A stretch of 64,000 bases of DNA from Megalobrama amblycephala (GCF_018812025.1 NC_063062.1:7193058-7257057), one strand, 5' to 3'; counted from the first letter of the stretch, positions 36,857 to 50,413 are shown. Translations and numbers: made by a program. Notes: a model not told the origin generated them from the sequence alone.

Positions 36857-38936
36857 AAATGAAAGGGGAAAAAATCTTTTTTTTTTTTTTTTTTTTTCCA
36901 GAGGAACTTTGTGTATGAGAACCTCTGTTATGACAGGACAATCATCTTAAACCTTAAATAAGAGCACTCTAAAATAGCTGATTAGAGAAAGTGGAAGTAG
37001 AAAGAAAATATTCAGTAGTTGAAAATTGATAAAGCATCTTTAATTGTACATACAAAATTCAAATCTGAACAAATTATGGGCCTAAAGATTACATGAATTC
37101 TTGCTGTTTCAGGGAGAGAGTGAGACAGGGAAACTTCATGTATATCGTACAAAGATTTAAAACATAAATAGACATGTCAAGTAGTAGAAAATATGTATTA
37201 TGCAGTATTTTGTTGATATTACTCATGGCAAGCTCTGATTTCCTAGAGACACACAGAGATGGCGATGCGGCTATTATTTGCATTTATGTGTTCATTTCGT
37301 TCATTTCTTTCACACTCATTCACTTCACACACTCATTGCATAGTTTTATGTATAATACCGTGCTGTGCCATCCTCAGCCTATGCTCAGCCATTATCCAGT
37401 AAACACGAGGAATGACTGAGTCTGCCGAATATTTTTCCTATTATTTGGTAAATTTCGTTATTCGTTTTGAAGCCATTATCCGTGCCTTTCCGAATAAGGT
37501 TCCTTTCCAAGTTCCTCTGCTGATAGTTGTGGCTCATGGAGAATTTTCTGAGACATAATAAGGCTCTGGCATCATATCACCTGCTCTTTGTGCTTAAAGA
37601 TAATTCCAAAGATGTTTTTCCCATCATATTTTTCATTAGACAAAACGATGCAATCGTTATTGGTTGTCTGTGGTATGATTTCAAACGGTACATGGTATCT
37701 CAATTTCAGCCTGTCTTTCTTTGTTGTGTGTAATCTCATGTTGTGTGACATTTCAATCCCTCAGTTTAATTTATTTATCTTATCTCAGCTTCTGCTTTAA
37801 TAAATGTCACAGTTTATCTGAGTGTAATTCCAGTGTCCATTTGCTGCTGCTTTTCTTGTTGGACAGTATGTTGAGCCACAGTGCTCATGTGCTCGCTATG
37901 AGTTCCCATGAATTTTTTGTCCTATCCTGGGGTCTTTATTACAACTTACAACTTTATTAGAAAACCTTTTTATTTAATTTGGTCACTTAGTCTTATCCTC
38001 CTGATTTTGACCCATAGCTCTCATGCAGAATATAGTCATTTTCTGTCACTCTTTTCTGTCTCAAATCTATAATTTTCAAGATATTTTACCTTAAGATTAT
38101 GAATGTTACACATAGAACAGTTTCATGTATTAAAGTATGCCGTAGGGTCGGACAATGGCTTCATAAATTTTTAATGGAGGTGCTTGGAGGTTTGTTGTCT
38201 GAGGCTGAGCTAAGTAAATCATCTTCTGTAGCTCTACACTTGTCTTCAGGCCCAAAGTTGCAGATTCATGTGAAAAGTCTCATTAAGAACAGTGGATTAT
38301 TAAGTGCGGATCCCGATGGCTTTTATCCATTGAGACTGCTCTCACCAAATCCCTCTTGGTTACAGCCAATTTACTCATGAAGGAAAATCAAATATTTAAC
38401 ACTTCCCAATTCTATCAATCATGTAGGCTAAATCCAAGAGTGATGAGGCATGCGTTAGCACTCGGGAACTGGAAACACTGACAGATTTTCAGAAAAATTC
38501 CTTACTCTGAAACTTTGAGGAAAGCTCAAAATACACTGCTAGAAGTGCAGTCTGGACATAATATGAGAGCGGCTTGTTGGTTTAAGTGAATTTTAAAAGC
38601 TAAATCCTCATATGGCATCTTGGCTGATGGGCTGTTTTTTCTTGATCCGTTTATAACTGTGCTCAAAGCAGTAAATATTCAGCTTGTTGAAGTTGAATTA
38701 CAAATCTCACGGGGTGTTCGCGCTGAGAGAATGGCTTAGATGTTTTCCAGTCATGTGCATTTTATTTGTTTGAGAGGCTGGGCATTGGAGGACTTTGATT
38801 TAGGTTGTAGCATACCTGTGAATGGAGTTAATAAGCATTCTAATTCATTTATTTATTTTTTAATTTATTTTATAGTTATGGTGTTATCGGCATTTAAAAC
38901 CTCCAAGCATGTATTAATAATTTCCTTACTGAATTT

Positions 38937-39305
38937 GGTCCCACTTTATATTAAGTGGCCTTAACTACTATGTACTTACATTTAAATTAATCATTTGATA
39001 CAATGCACTTATTGTGTACATACATGTTTTTACATTGTACTTATATTTTAAAAACACCTGCATGTAATTATATCTGTAATTAATTTCTGTAATTACATTC
39101 ATAATTACACTGTTGACCCATCCCTTAACCCTTACCCCTACCCTTAAACCTACCCATACCACCAAACCTTTCCCTAACCTTACCCGTATCCACCTCAATA
39201 GCAGCAAAAGTGTTTTGCAATTCAATATGAACCCAATAAGTACATTGTACTTATTTTTTGATGTAAGTACATAGTAGTTAAGGCCACTTAATATAAAGTG
39301 GGACC
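38937..39305. mobile_element. hAT-type MITE with perfect 8-bp TSD
   Basis: The termini GGTCCCACTTTATATTAAGT and ACTTAATATAAAGTGGGACC are exact inverted repeats, extended imperfectly further inward (TAGTTAAGGCC, ATGTAAGTACATAGTAG). The element is flanked on both sides by CTGAATTT (38929-38936 and 39306-39313). The 8-bp duplication supports hAT. The 369-bp interior includes a tract of CCCTTAACC/ACCCTTACCC type at about 39119-39190. Confidence 0.88.
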
Positions 39306-40917
39306 CTGAATTTTTTTTTCATTGCATATTTTAAGAGCTACATCAAGGCATATTGCTTGGCTTTTGAATATTAAATCTATATAAATACATTGGAAACGCA
39401 AAAAAAAAAAAAAAAAAAATCATGAATCGTTGTTATAATGTGCTTAAGGACTTAAACTTAATCCACATTAAGATCTCTTACCAGCAGATATTATTAGTAG
39501 TAGTAGTAGTATATTTTTCAAGTAATCAGTATTAAGTAATTAATTGTGCATTCTTATTTATATTGTACATTTTTATTTATTTATTAACAAAAAAATCTAT
39601 TTTAAATGCACATTTTAGCATTAATTTTAAATTATTTTTTTAATGTTTTTGTTTTATTATTTCTAGTACTGTATATAATTTTAGTAGCAGCCATGAAAAA
39701 AGTAATAACAAAAATAATTACTGGCTAATTGTTATTGACCATTTTTTTTTTATTATTATTTAGTTAGTTAGTTTTGACTACACACATAGTTGAGAAAAAA
39801 AAAGAGTAAAAAGTTTTTTTTCTTTTTTTTTTTTCTTTTTACCTTTCTCATTCAATAAATCTCAGAAAATAGAAAAAATGCATTTTCGCGGCAGAACCCA
39901 GAGCTTACTGAATTTTTGGCAAGCTGCTTTTTATCCCAAATGTCCTGGAAAAATTGCTGCCAAAAATTATTCTCTTTTGTTCACTTTTCTTTTGAATTGG
40001 TCTGTTGTGTGCTTTATCTCCATGGATGTTATCCTCATATGCCTGTTTCTAGTAGTTTAATTTCAAACTGATGGAGAGAAACTGACAATAGGAGGAAGGG
40101 AGAAAGCCTGCATCCCTCCTACCGGGCAGTGTTAAACCACTTATTTCAAGACAAACTGGATTAGAGAGAAAAAAAGAAAAAAAAAGACAAAAGCTAAATT
40201 CCACATTGGGCTGGAGAAGGCCTGACATTGAAAACAGGGTCTGCATTATGAAGATGGACACTTTTATGCATTTGTTTATGTGGGAGATGATGGAGATAGA
40301 GCCAAGCACTAAAATCCCTCTCCGTCTATAACTGGTGGTCGTTCTCTAAGGGTCTAGTGTTATCAGATTTTGTTCTGCCTTTATAGATGGTTTTCTGCCT
40401 TCCTGTCTTATTCTATTCCCCTGTTCAATCTCATCTCTAGAGAATTAAATGACGTTACAGGGAAATGAACATTGTGTGCATAGAATTGATTTTTTATTTT
40501 TTTTTGTACTATTTGATAGTGCTTCAAGTCCATTATTTTATGGTGACACGTCTCTGCATAGACATGTAAATAGCAACGCCTTCAGCGTGCACATATGGAT
40601 GCGGTTAGGACTGCTGTGTGTTACGCAGTGCTAGATACTAGCCAGACTAGAAGTGACAATTGCTGTTTGTCAGATGGACAGGTAGTGTGAATAAGAGTTT
40701 TACTATGTGTTTGTGTTCTTAAACTCTCTTTTCTGATTTTTCCACACAGCCTGAGGATGTTTTCGCTTAGTTAAACACAGCCACATTTAGCCCAGCATTG
40801 TGCATCAGTTGGAAAAAGGGAAATGCATTCCTGCTCTCTCAAATAAAGTGTCTTGTTGTGAGAATTGGAGAGATTTTTTTCCCAACAGGAAAAGTCAACA
40901 TGAAATTTTACTTTAGT

Positions 40918-42385
40918 AATATGACTTATACCATGGTTTGTCTGAATACTTGATTCTGATTGGTTGGAAGGTGTGCAATAAAACCGTTTAATGCACAGGT
41001 AGTTCCAAGTCAGTTTAATCACTATTCCGTCTTAATTGCTACTCTAAGATTGCTACTCTCATTGAAGCAGAGATCATGCTGCACACACAGAACAGGAGCA
41101 CAGAATCTTGTCACTTTCCTATTAACTTCACTACTGAATGGCTACATTATATTACTCAGCAAGGTGGTTGTAACATCACTGTATTTGAAGTAATTAAACT
41201 CACAGCTTCATTGCTTGTAGAAACGCTGCACAGTTAATTCACACAGACACACATCTCTCTCTCTTTCTCTCTCTCTCTCTCTCGATAGGCTAATTCATTC
41301 AAATATATGCTATAATAAAATCAAATAAATGTAACCTTACCACACTACTTTATCTCTGTGACTGATTTAAAGCAGACAGAATGCTAGTTCTAATGAATGG
41401 AAGCTGACAAAAAATATAAATTTTAAAGCATTTTAAATTTAACACTGAAAATATCAATGACAGCTTTAAAGGGTTAGTTCACCCAAAAATGAAAATTCTG
41501 TCATTTATTACTTACCCTCATGCGGTTCCACAACCGTAAGACCTTCGTTAATCTTTGGAACCCAAATTAAGATATTTTAGTTCAAATCCGATGGCTCTGT
41601 GAGGCCTGCATAGGGAGCAATGACACTTCCTCTCTCAAAATCCATAAAGGTACTAAAAACATATTTAAATCGGTTCATGTGAGTGCAGCGGTTCAATATT
41701 AATATTATAAGGCGACGAAAATATTTTTGGAGCACCAAAAAAAACCAAAATAACAACTTATTTAGTGATGGCCGATTTCAAAACACTGGAGCACAAATGA
41801 ATCAGTGTATCGAATCATGATTCGGATCGTGTGTCAAACTGCCAATGGCTGAAATCACGTGACTTTGGCGCTCCGAACAGCTGATTCGATACACTGATTA
41901 ATTTATGCTCCGATGCTTTATGAAGCAGTGTTTTGAAATCGGCCATCACTAAATAATCGTTATTTTGTTTTTTTGCCGCAACAAAAATATTCTCGTCGCT
42001 TTATAATATTAATATTGAGCCACTGTACTCACATGAACCAATTTAAATATGTGTTTAGTACCTTTATGGATCTTGAGACAGGAAATGTCATTGCTCCCTA
42101 TGGAGGCCTCACAGAGCCATCGGATTTCAACTAAAATATCTTAATTTGTGTTCCGAAGATTAACGAAGGTCTTATGGGTGTGGAATGGCATGAGGGTAAG
42201 TAATAAATGACAGAATTTTCATTTTTGGGTGAACTAGCCCTTTAACTTGTCAATGCTGGCAAATGATCATGGTATAAGCAAGATAATCCACGGCTAGCTG
42301 TACATTAAGCGGTTTGAAAGCACTCTGCCTCCCGTCGGGTGGTTCTTTGCCTCTGTGTCGTGCATTAAAATAGTTTAATGCACAG
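40918..42385. mobile_element. Older repeat hosting the 41466 element (borders unsure)
   Basis: CCGTTTAATGCACAGGTAG near 40984 and TAGTTTAATGCACAGAG near 42371 flank the nested foldback element, and the intervening single-copy-looking parts (GATTCTGATTGGTTGG; CCACGGCTAGCTGTACATTA) recall a known cyprinid repeat. No clear terminal repeat or duplication was found. A (CT)n tract lies at 41257-41284. Confidence 0.35.
41466..42245. mobile_element. TTAA-flanked foldback element, GGGTTAGTTCACCC family, full length
   Basis: The ends are TTAAAGGGTTAGTTCACCC and GGGTGAACTAGCCCTTTAA. It is almost entirely palindromic: the arms run from each end to a short centre near 41850. It shares its core with the truncated copy at 26862-27447. 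TTAA lies at both borders. No coding capacity. Confidence 0.87.
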
Positions 42386-42825
42386 AGTGTCAGGATATTT
42401 CAGAGTGACAGGATATTTAATGAGAAAAAAGGTACGGAACTTGTTTTTATCCTTTGGGATACACTCAGGGTTCAAAAGAGTTTTAAGAGTGTATGACTGA
42501 ATTAATTGGGATTCATGGAAAGTGGGCTTTAGACTCAAGTGCAGGTTTTCTAAAACAATGCATATATAGCTATAAATTGGTTAACGTTATCCTGTAGTTT
42601 GTGCTGGCATTATCACATGAATGAATAAAGGAAAGGGAAATGGAAATTAAGTTTGCTTTTCTTAGGAATAATGTACTGCTCGTGTTCAGTAAGATCTGTG
42701 TGTTTAAAATGTAAACTGGTTCCATTTTGATTTAATTTTGGCATGCATGAGATCACAAAAATCATGTTGTTTTTTTTTTTTTTTTTGTCCTGAGTGGACT
42801 TTAATCCTGTTATCAGCATGATCAC

Positions 42826-43372
42826 AGAGGGTTTTTTTCACAGCCTACCTGACTGAAAGAGCTCATTAATATGCAAGTCATTTCAGGTCATTATTATGCG
42901 ATTCTTTTGTCTTCTCAGGTGAGAATCACCCATTATTCATGACTATTCACGCCTCCATGCATACTGTGTTTCTTGACAAAAAGTGTCGTAGAAAATGTAA
43001 ATCTGTCTATTGTTTTATATGAAGGAGTAGGAAGGATAATTTTTACTTCATTCTGAAGCAAAAACTCTAGTCTACAACCTCCAATACCCAGAAGTCTTTT
43101 GAACACAGATTTAATATATATTTTTTTTGGCCTTATTTCAGTGACTTAAGTTTTTTGTTTTTTCAATAACCACGCATAAACATTATTCCTTCAAAAATAC
43201 AAACATGTACATACATGTTCCTCACATATTATTGTAGCCTAATTTGTGCTGAATACAGTGTAATGACACTTTTGTCATTAATATGTTTATGAACAACTGA
43301 AAAAAGCACAAATGTCAGGGCATGTCAAAACTTCTCCAGGGCCCCAAAAATCCTCAGACCCCTGGGGGTTAA
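42826..43372. mobile_element. Possible interspersed repeat
   Basis: TCATTATTATGCGATTC, GAGAATCACCCATTATTCAT and the end region CAGGGCCCCAAAAATCCTC...CCCCTGGGGGTTAA recall a cyprinid repeat. The borders are not defined by inverted repeats that I can see, so both class and extent are uncertain. Confidence 0.3.
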
Positions 43373-44926
43373 TACATTCCGCATCCATCATTATACGTAT
43401 ATTAAAGCAAAACGGCATATTGAGCAAGAAATAATTTTGGCCGGAACTTGGTTTTATACTTTTTTCAGCAAAAATTGTGTCAGCATAAAAGATGTCAGAA
43501 AGGTATTAAGTTATACAGAAAGTGTGAGAAAGTGATTACGTTTGCATGAAATATTGTATATAAAAAAAAAAATTAAACTATTTTTCCTCACAATAATGTG
43601 CTCCGATGAATTATACACAAGACCAGGAACCAGTGTTATTGTATTAAATTCTTAGTACTTTTGTTTGTGCCTGTTTTTATTATTTATGTACAGTATGTAT
43701 GTATGTATGCATGTATGTAACTTAAACTTAAACAGTACACACACAAACAGAGAGAAAGATTCAAACCTACGCAAATCCCAGGGTCTATGTGTTTTGGCTC
43801 TGAACCTGCAAGTGCTAAAACCCATGCTGGTTCTTGAGAGCCTGCGCAGTCCCAAACCTGCAGCCGCCTCATAAATCCAGCGAGAATCCTGTGTGCAAGC
43901 ATTCACACTCCCCCGTGACCTCACTGACACATCTTCAGCCTCCGCTAGAGCTCCACAATCTGTCTCACTCTCTCCATCTCACCCCCACTGGGCTTAAGCT
44001 CCGTTAGACCACAGCTAATATGTATAGAGTTGAGTTTTTATATATTTATATGTATGCGTGCAAGAAATTATATTTACAGGCTTTTCGTGAGGTTGGCTGA
44101 CAGGGTTATATGGAGTTCAGTAATTCGCATGTACGTGCACTAAAATGACAGATGCGTCCCCATCACCATACTTATTTGCAGTGATTTATACCTGTTGAAA
44201 AGTATGAATTTCTCTCATACTTTCATCTGTTTGAATTCACAGTCCTTCAGTGCTAGATGAAGATGGTAATACATCAACCCAAAGCTCTCCCGGCCCCTAT
44301 AAAAATCCCGTATCAACATTCAGGAGAGAAGTGTCATTAGATGTGAAGACATTTTGAAAGCCTTTGCCTGCAATGAATTCTTTGACTCCAAGAATGTAAT
44401 TATGTCTATATGCTGTGTGATTGTCGCTCTCTTGTGTAGTTCATTAATTAGGGACATGAACTGCCTCTGAGATGTGGTGAAGTATGTGAGGACTTGCAAG
44501 TGTAACCAAGGAAATACCAGTACTTGCAAGGCAGCAAAAAATGTAGCTAGAGTTATATCCAGTTTTACGACTTTGATTTTTGGCATAAATAAAATGCCAC
44601 ATCAAAACCGCCGTTGATGTTATCATGACTGTCAGCAAACATCTTGTTATCATGAAACTCGGCAAGCATCTTGTTTTCAGTCAGCTGTTCCCGAGAAGCA
44701 ACTAATTGTCTTCACATAGTGAACTACAGATATCTGAAGAGGTATAAGAAAAGAAGTTCTATGCAAATATGTGCAAATATTACAGTGACCTCATCACTTA
44801 GTTAAATTTTGAATGCTTTTATGGGAATGTAAATGGGACATTTTTTTAGATTTTAAGGTATAAAGTTTATAAAAACCATATAAAAAAGCAAGACTTATTA
44901 TAAAAAAATTATCTATAAAACAAAGT

Positions 44927-45896
44927 TTAAAGGTGCCCTCGAATGAAAACTTTAGTTTATCTTGGCATAGTTAAATAACAAGGGTTCAGTACATGGAAAT
45001 GACATACAGTGAATCTCAAACTCCATTGTTTCCTCCTTCTTATATAAATCTCATTTGTTTAAAAGACCTCCGAAGAACAGGCGAATCTCAACATAACACC
45101 AACTGTTACGTAACAGTCGGGGTGTACGCCCCCAATATTTGCATATGCCAGCCCATGATCGAGGCATTACACAAGGGCAGCCAGTATTAACGTCTGGATG
45201 TGCACAACCAAATCATCAGACTAGGTAAGCAAGCAAGAACAATAGCGAAAAATGGCAGATGGAGCAATAATAACTGACATGATCCATGATAACATGATAT
45301 TTTTTGTGATATTTGTAAACTGTCTTTCTAAATGTTTCATTAGCATGTTACTAATGTACTGTTAAATGTGGTTAAAGTTACCATCGGTTATTACTGTATT
45401 CACGGAGACAAGAGAGCCGTCGCTATTTTCATTTTTAAACACTTGCAGTCTGTATAATTCATAAACACAACTTCATTCTTTATAAATCTCTCCAACAGTG
45501 TAGCATTAGCCGTTAGCCACGGAGCACAGCCTCAAACTCATTCAAAATCAGAAGTAAACAATATAACAGTATACAATACTCACATAATCCGACGCATGCA
45601 TGCCGCATGCATGACGAACACTTTGTAAAGATCCATTTTGAGGGTTATATTAGCTGTGTAAACTTTGTTAAAGCACTGTTTAAGGCAAGCGCGAGCTCTG
45701 TGGGCAGAGAGCACGGGATTTAAAGGGGCCGCAGCATAAAATCGGCGCGTTTATAATGATGCCCCAAAATAGGCAGTTAAAAAAATTAATAAAAAAAATC
45801 TATGGAGTATTTTGAGCTGAAACTTCACAGACACATTCAGGGGACACCTTAGACTTATATTACATCTTTTAAAAACATAATCTAGGGCACCTTTAA
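44927..45896 (-). mobile_element. AAGGTGCCCTAGA family, copy 4 (reverse)
   Basis: The ends are TTAAAGGTGCCCTCGAATG and CTAGGGCACCTTTAA with TTAA borders. It carries the palindrome TGTTACGTAACA at 45104-45115 and the same landmarks as copy 3. A local duplication of GCATGCATGCCGCATGCATG (about 45593-45613) is specific to this copy. Confidence 0.85.
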
Positions 45897-45989
45897 ATAG
45901 ACATATGATCACTTTATGCTGAACATACAGACTTTATTTAAATTTTATTTTGTAGATCATTTCAGTGTTAGGTATGCTCTTATTATTTT

Positions 45990-46433
45990 TTTGCTCTTTT
46001 TTTTTTTTTTTTTTTTTTTTGGTAAAAATATTTTAATTACATGCATAAAATTGCTAGAGCTGGGTATTTTCACCGATTTCCAATGGATTTAGCGTCAACA
46101 ATAGTGCCCAAAACATCATTAGATTTAGCTTTTGATTTTTATAAATATTTAGATATTTTTATATTATTAGATTTATTATTATATTATTTATTTCACTTTT
46201 TTTTTGTGGAAAAAAAAGTATCATATGTGTTGACGCACACCGCTGAAAAAGACATGGATTGAAAGATTGATTTGGTTATTTATGAATCGATACTAAAATG
46301 TTTAAATGAAAATGATTTCTAAAAACTGCTATTTTTTGGCCAAACTCTACTTACTGCAGTAGTTTGTTCTTCTAATTTTTTCTAGTAATCTGTCTACAGT
46401 ATATTCTTCTTTTTTTTTTTTTTTTTTTTTTTA
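45990..46433. repeat. Poly-T tracts
   Basis: There are long T runs at about 45994-46020 and 46410-46432, with AT-rich sequence between. No gene is recognised; the 82-codon frame at 46471-46719 has no domain. Confidence 0.8.
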
Positions 46434-47479
46434 ATGATGTGGGCAGTTGTAACCTTCATACCACTGCAGTTTGGGTTCTAAGCTGCAGAACCTGGATACA
46501 GTTCTGTATTTCTCTTCAGTCAGACAGTTCCGCTTGGCCTCTGTAGCCTGCCGCTTCAAGACCCCTGTGGGACCTCCCGTTTACGACCTCTTCCCTTCAG
46601 CCTACAGTTCACTCCGCTGGGATATGTGCGTTCCACCTGAAACAGCCAGCCATACTGTATGCATGAAATCAAAACACCTTCAGATCTTATCGATATTTTA
46701 TCATGTTAACCATTTTTAATCCTGTAAATGTTTCTTGTGTGTAATACCTTAATCATTTTATACATGTTCAAGCTATTGTTGTAGTTAGTTGTACTGCTTA
46801 TTCATCTTTCGGGATCATTAATGCACACATCATGCCTTCGGTCAGTAAACTTAAACAGATGTCACAGGAACTAAGAGACACAGGTGGTTAACTTGATGTT
46901 GTCCCGGGCTTTAATTGGTGACAGATTGATATCTTACAGACATTGAGACTGTACTGCAAAATAAAAGAGCTAAAAAATTTTGCTGCAAGGTTTTTCTTTC
47001 TTTTTATTTATTCATTTGATTTATTTACTTATTCTGTCACACCTGAAAGTACATTTCTAAAAAGACTAGTTATTGTATTTTTAATTTATTTTTTAAGCCT
47101 CTCTGATGGCATGTGGTCACACATTCAGAGCCTGTCAGGACTTATGGTAAAAGTTACGTCATTTGGGATATGCTCTATACATCTGCGCTACATAACATGA
47201 TTACATGAGCCTGTTACAGACGTTTCCCCTGTGACTAATAATGTGATCTTTGTCTAAAGCAGAGATGACCAAAAACAGGACAAAAAAAATCAATATTGTA
47301 TAGAACAGCTGGACATTAATGCTGAACATATACTCTCATATCATTCTGTTAGTGAGTCAGCAGGGAGGAAAAAAATTCTCTAAGTTACAATAAATGGTGT
47401 CTTGGACTGACAAAATTCTTCACAAATAACCTTTAGGGGGAATGCTTTGTTAATACTTCCCAAGTTAATCTTTAATATA

Positions 47480-48078
47480 AGCATTTTCCAGATGTACTGT
47501 ACATAACATCTTTTAACTGCGATGAAAATGAAAAATCTGCCATTTGCTCGCATTGTTCCAACTCTATGGAATACAAAAGGAGATTTATACTGGTGTTTTC
47601 CATATATTGAAAGTGAATGGAGGCAAATGCTAGTAAGTTCTAAAACTGACAAAAAAAAAAAGTACTATAAAACTAGTATAAAAATAGGCTATATATTTAA
47701 AATAGGCTCATAAGGCTCAATATTTTGAAACTGAGATTTATACATCACACGAAAGCTGAATAAATATTGATGTATGGTTTGTTAGGATAGGACAATATTT
47801 GGCCGAGATACAACTATTTGAAAATCTGAAATCTGAGGGTGCAAAAAAATCTAAATACTGAGAAAATGGCCTTTAAAGTTGTCCAAATGAAGTCCTTAGC
47901 AATGCATATCCACTGACAAAAATAAGTTTTGATACATTTACAATAGAAATTTGCAAAATATCTCCATGGAACATGATCTTTTCTTAATACCCTAATTTTG
48001 ACCCATACAATGTATTTTTGGCTATTGCTACAAATATACCTGTGCGACTTATGATTGGTTTTGTGGTCCAGAGTCACA
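47480..48078 (+). mobile_element. Partial MITE, TGTGGTCCAGAGTCACA end
   Basis: From about 47708 the sequence GAGATTTATACATCACACG, GGTTTGTTAGGATAGGACAA and TTGGCCGAGATACAACTATT runs to GGTTTTGTGGTCCAGAGTCACA at 48078. This is the right-hand part of a common cyprinid element whose other end is the inverse of TGTGACCCTGGACCAC; that left end is missing. The preceding 47480-47650 is a diverged AGTTCACCC-type remnant (ATTGTTCCAACTCTATGG; ATTGAAAGTGAATGGAGG). Confidence 0.6.
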
Positions 48079-48296
48079 TATAGCATATTGCCAGCTGAAA
48101 AAGAGCTCAAAAATCATTTGCAGTTCTGTGTTGCATTGTTTAACTTATGAAACATGCATTTGTCATCATTGATACCAAAAGTGAAGATTTTCAGCAAATA
48201 ACGACTAAAATATTCTCTCAAATTTTCATATGGTTTCATTTAGCTTTGAATTTGACTTACAAGTCATATGATATCTGTGATTCAACTGTGTCTGTT

Positions 48297-48441
48297 CTCA
48301 TTCACTTTCATTGTATTGGAATTAACAGTGTTAACATCCTGCCCAACATTTCCGTTTGTGTTCTGCAGAAGAAAGAAAGTCAGGTTTGGAACGACACGAG
48401 AGTGCGTAAACATTCATTTTTGGGTGAACTATCCCTTTAAT
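48297..48441 (+). mobile_element. Right-end remnant of an AGTTCACCC-type element
   Basis: TCACTTTCATTGTATTGG, TTCTGCAGAAGAAAGAAAG, GTTTGGAACGACACGAG and the terminus TTTTTGGGTGAACTATCCC + TTTAA are all in the order of the family's right half. The left half is absent. Confidence 0.65.
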
Positions 48442-49440
48442 GGCGATTGACGAGGCCTTGAAGTGATCATTTGTGTGTTTGTTTGCCTTCCATGTCGAAT
48501 GAGTTCCGTGTTTAGAGGAAGTCATAAAATTGCTTGAGGGTGTCCTCGATCCAAAATCAACATGAAAAAGAAGGCGTACTGAACTCTGCAGCTGCTCTAC
48601 TGGGAACCATACAATATTATCCCCCCTTTTACTTAACGTGTAAAATATTCAAACACTCCATAAATACTCTGAAATCATTTTCATGCTGGAGTGTTTAATA
48701 TCAGCACTGCGGTATGATGGATTGGCACCTTTATGAGGCCATATCTTGTTTATTTTATAAAGTCTGTAAAAGCCGGCTGTACGAGACAGAGATAAATGCG
48801 GCGCTGCCTTGTGCTGTGACGTCAAGCTGTACTCGCTGACCAGCAGTCAGTGACGCTACGTTTATTATTCTGGCCTCTCTGAAAAATGTGGAAAATGTGT
48901 GTCTAGATTTGGCCAACAGTTTTAAATTGTTTGCAGTGACTGGAGATGCAAAGGTCTGATTCTTGTTAACCATCACAGGCCTCGCAAGGATTGATGTCAC
49001 GATGAAACCGTAGCGTGTGCATGCGGTACAGTATGTATTGAATAACACTTAAAACTCCAACAAATTGCTCATAAGGGTTGCTTGTCTTCCAGATTGCACT
49101 GCAGTGTTTATTTTTCCAATCTCAATTTACTTACTGTTGGATCTGCTGCTTTTTTTCTTAATTTTTATTTCATATTTAATGCCGTTGGAAAGATTTGACT
49201 TATTGGTCACTCTTGGTGTTGATTTACTAACAAGACCTTGTCCAGACTTGAGCTCAAGGGTTTGAAGTCATACAGAAAAAAAAAAAAGATTCTGCAGGGT
49301 CCTTTTTGAAATGTTCCAGTCAGTTTGTTCACATCTATTTTTTGTTTTCCCTGCAGAAATTGCCTCCTATGATTTATTTAATCAATTGAATGTAATTTTG
49401 TGCACTCATCTAGGTTGTTTTGTCTGTTTTTGTCTCTCAG

Positions 49441-50265
49441 AAGAAGAACCTGCACCTGCTGTTGAGCGTGTTCCTGCTGGGCTTCTGGGGCATCATCCTT
49501 CTGGCTTGCCGTCTTTACTGGATGGGCAACAAACCTCCAAACTTCTCCAACTCGGACAACCCTGCAGCAGATTGTCCCTGTTTCCTGACTAGAACGCTAA
49601 CGTTCTTTTTCCTTCCCGCCATGAACGTTTGGCTCCTCCTGTGCCCTGACATGCTAAGTTTTGATTGGTCAATGGATGCCCTGCCTCTTCTGAGGAGCAT
49701 TGCAGATTGGCGAAACCTCCACACCGTTGCCTTCTACGTCTCGCTTCTGACGCTGGCGTGGTTTGGTCTTCGCCAAACCCAACCAAAAGTAAGGAGACCA
49801 ACGGAAAAGCCCATAATGTAGCAAACGGGAAGTCCACGAACGGACACAGTTGTAGCTCTGATTATGAAAACTCGACTTTTTACTCAAACTCAGTGCACGT
49901 GAATGGAACAAACGGCACTGCAAAACACTATTCGTCATCTTTACCCACCACAGAGAGTTTGGTGGTCTTCTCATTGGGTCTACTGGCCATTCCCTTTCTG
50001 CCTGCCACCAACCTGTTCTTCTATGTGGGCTTCGTGGTGGCAGAACGAGTACTGTACATCCCTAGTATGGGCTTCTGCCTGTTGGTAGCAGTGGGGATGA
50101 GAGCTTTATACATTCGATTGAGGAGAAAGTCCTCTAGAACTTTGGTTCTAGGCTGCTCTGCTGCCCTGGTCCTTCTCTTTGGGATTAAGACAGTGTTGAG
50201 GAACCGTGACTGGCAGAACGAGGAGATGCTATACAAGTCAGGAATATCTGTGAACCCTGCTAAAG
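49441..50265 (+). CDS. tmtc2: tmtc2 exon with DUF1736 region and later membrane helices; frame broken
   Basis: The acceptor TCTCTCAG is followed in phase 0 by KKNLHLLLSVFLLGFWG, and the donor CTAAAG|GTAATT is phase 1. The first part carries the DUF1736 signature: ARLYWMG-like CRLYWMGNKPPNFSNSDNPA, then LTRTLTFFFLPAMNVWLLL and LSFDWSMDALPL. The second part has a Gly/Asn/Ser-rich low-complexity loop (about 49790-49950), then hydrophobic helices with PATNLFFYVGFVVAERVLY and WQNEEMLYKSGISVNPAK. The two parts are in different frames. The exon is 825 bp where intact phasing with its neighbours needs 826, so one base is missing, most simply from AAAA at 49785-49788. Read as given, translation stops at TAG 49819-49821. 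Sequence similarity remains high on both sides, so either it is a sequence error or a very recent mutation. Confidence 0.93.
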
Positions 50266-50336
50266 GTAATTTTAATATAGTCCAAGTATAGTCCAGTTTC
50301 ATGTTTTTTCTACCTAGCTTTTGTTCTCTACTTTTA

Positions 50337-50338
<2 letters not shown>

Positions 50339-50413
<75 letters not shown>
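50339..50413. repeat. (AT)n microsatellite
   Basis: About 37 AT units, 73 bp downstream of a tmtc2 splice donor. Confidence 0.97.

Noticed and set aside
46471..46719. 82-codon frame with good composition
   Set aside because: No homology recognised, and neither an acceptor/donor pair nor a TMTC2 match.
49789..49795. A mini-intron explaining the frame change
   Set aside because: GTAAGG resembles a donor, but there is no acceptor before the TMTC2-like sequence resumes within a few bases.
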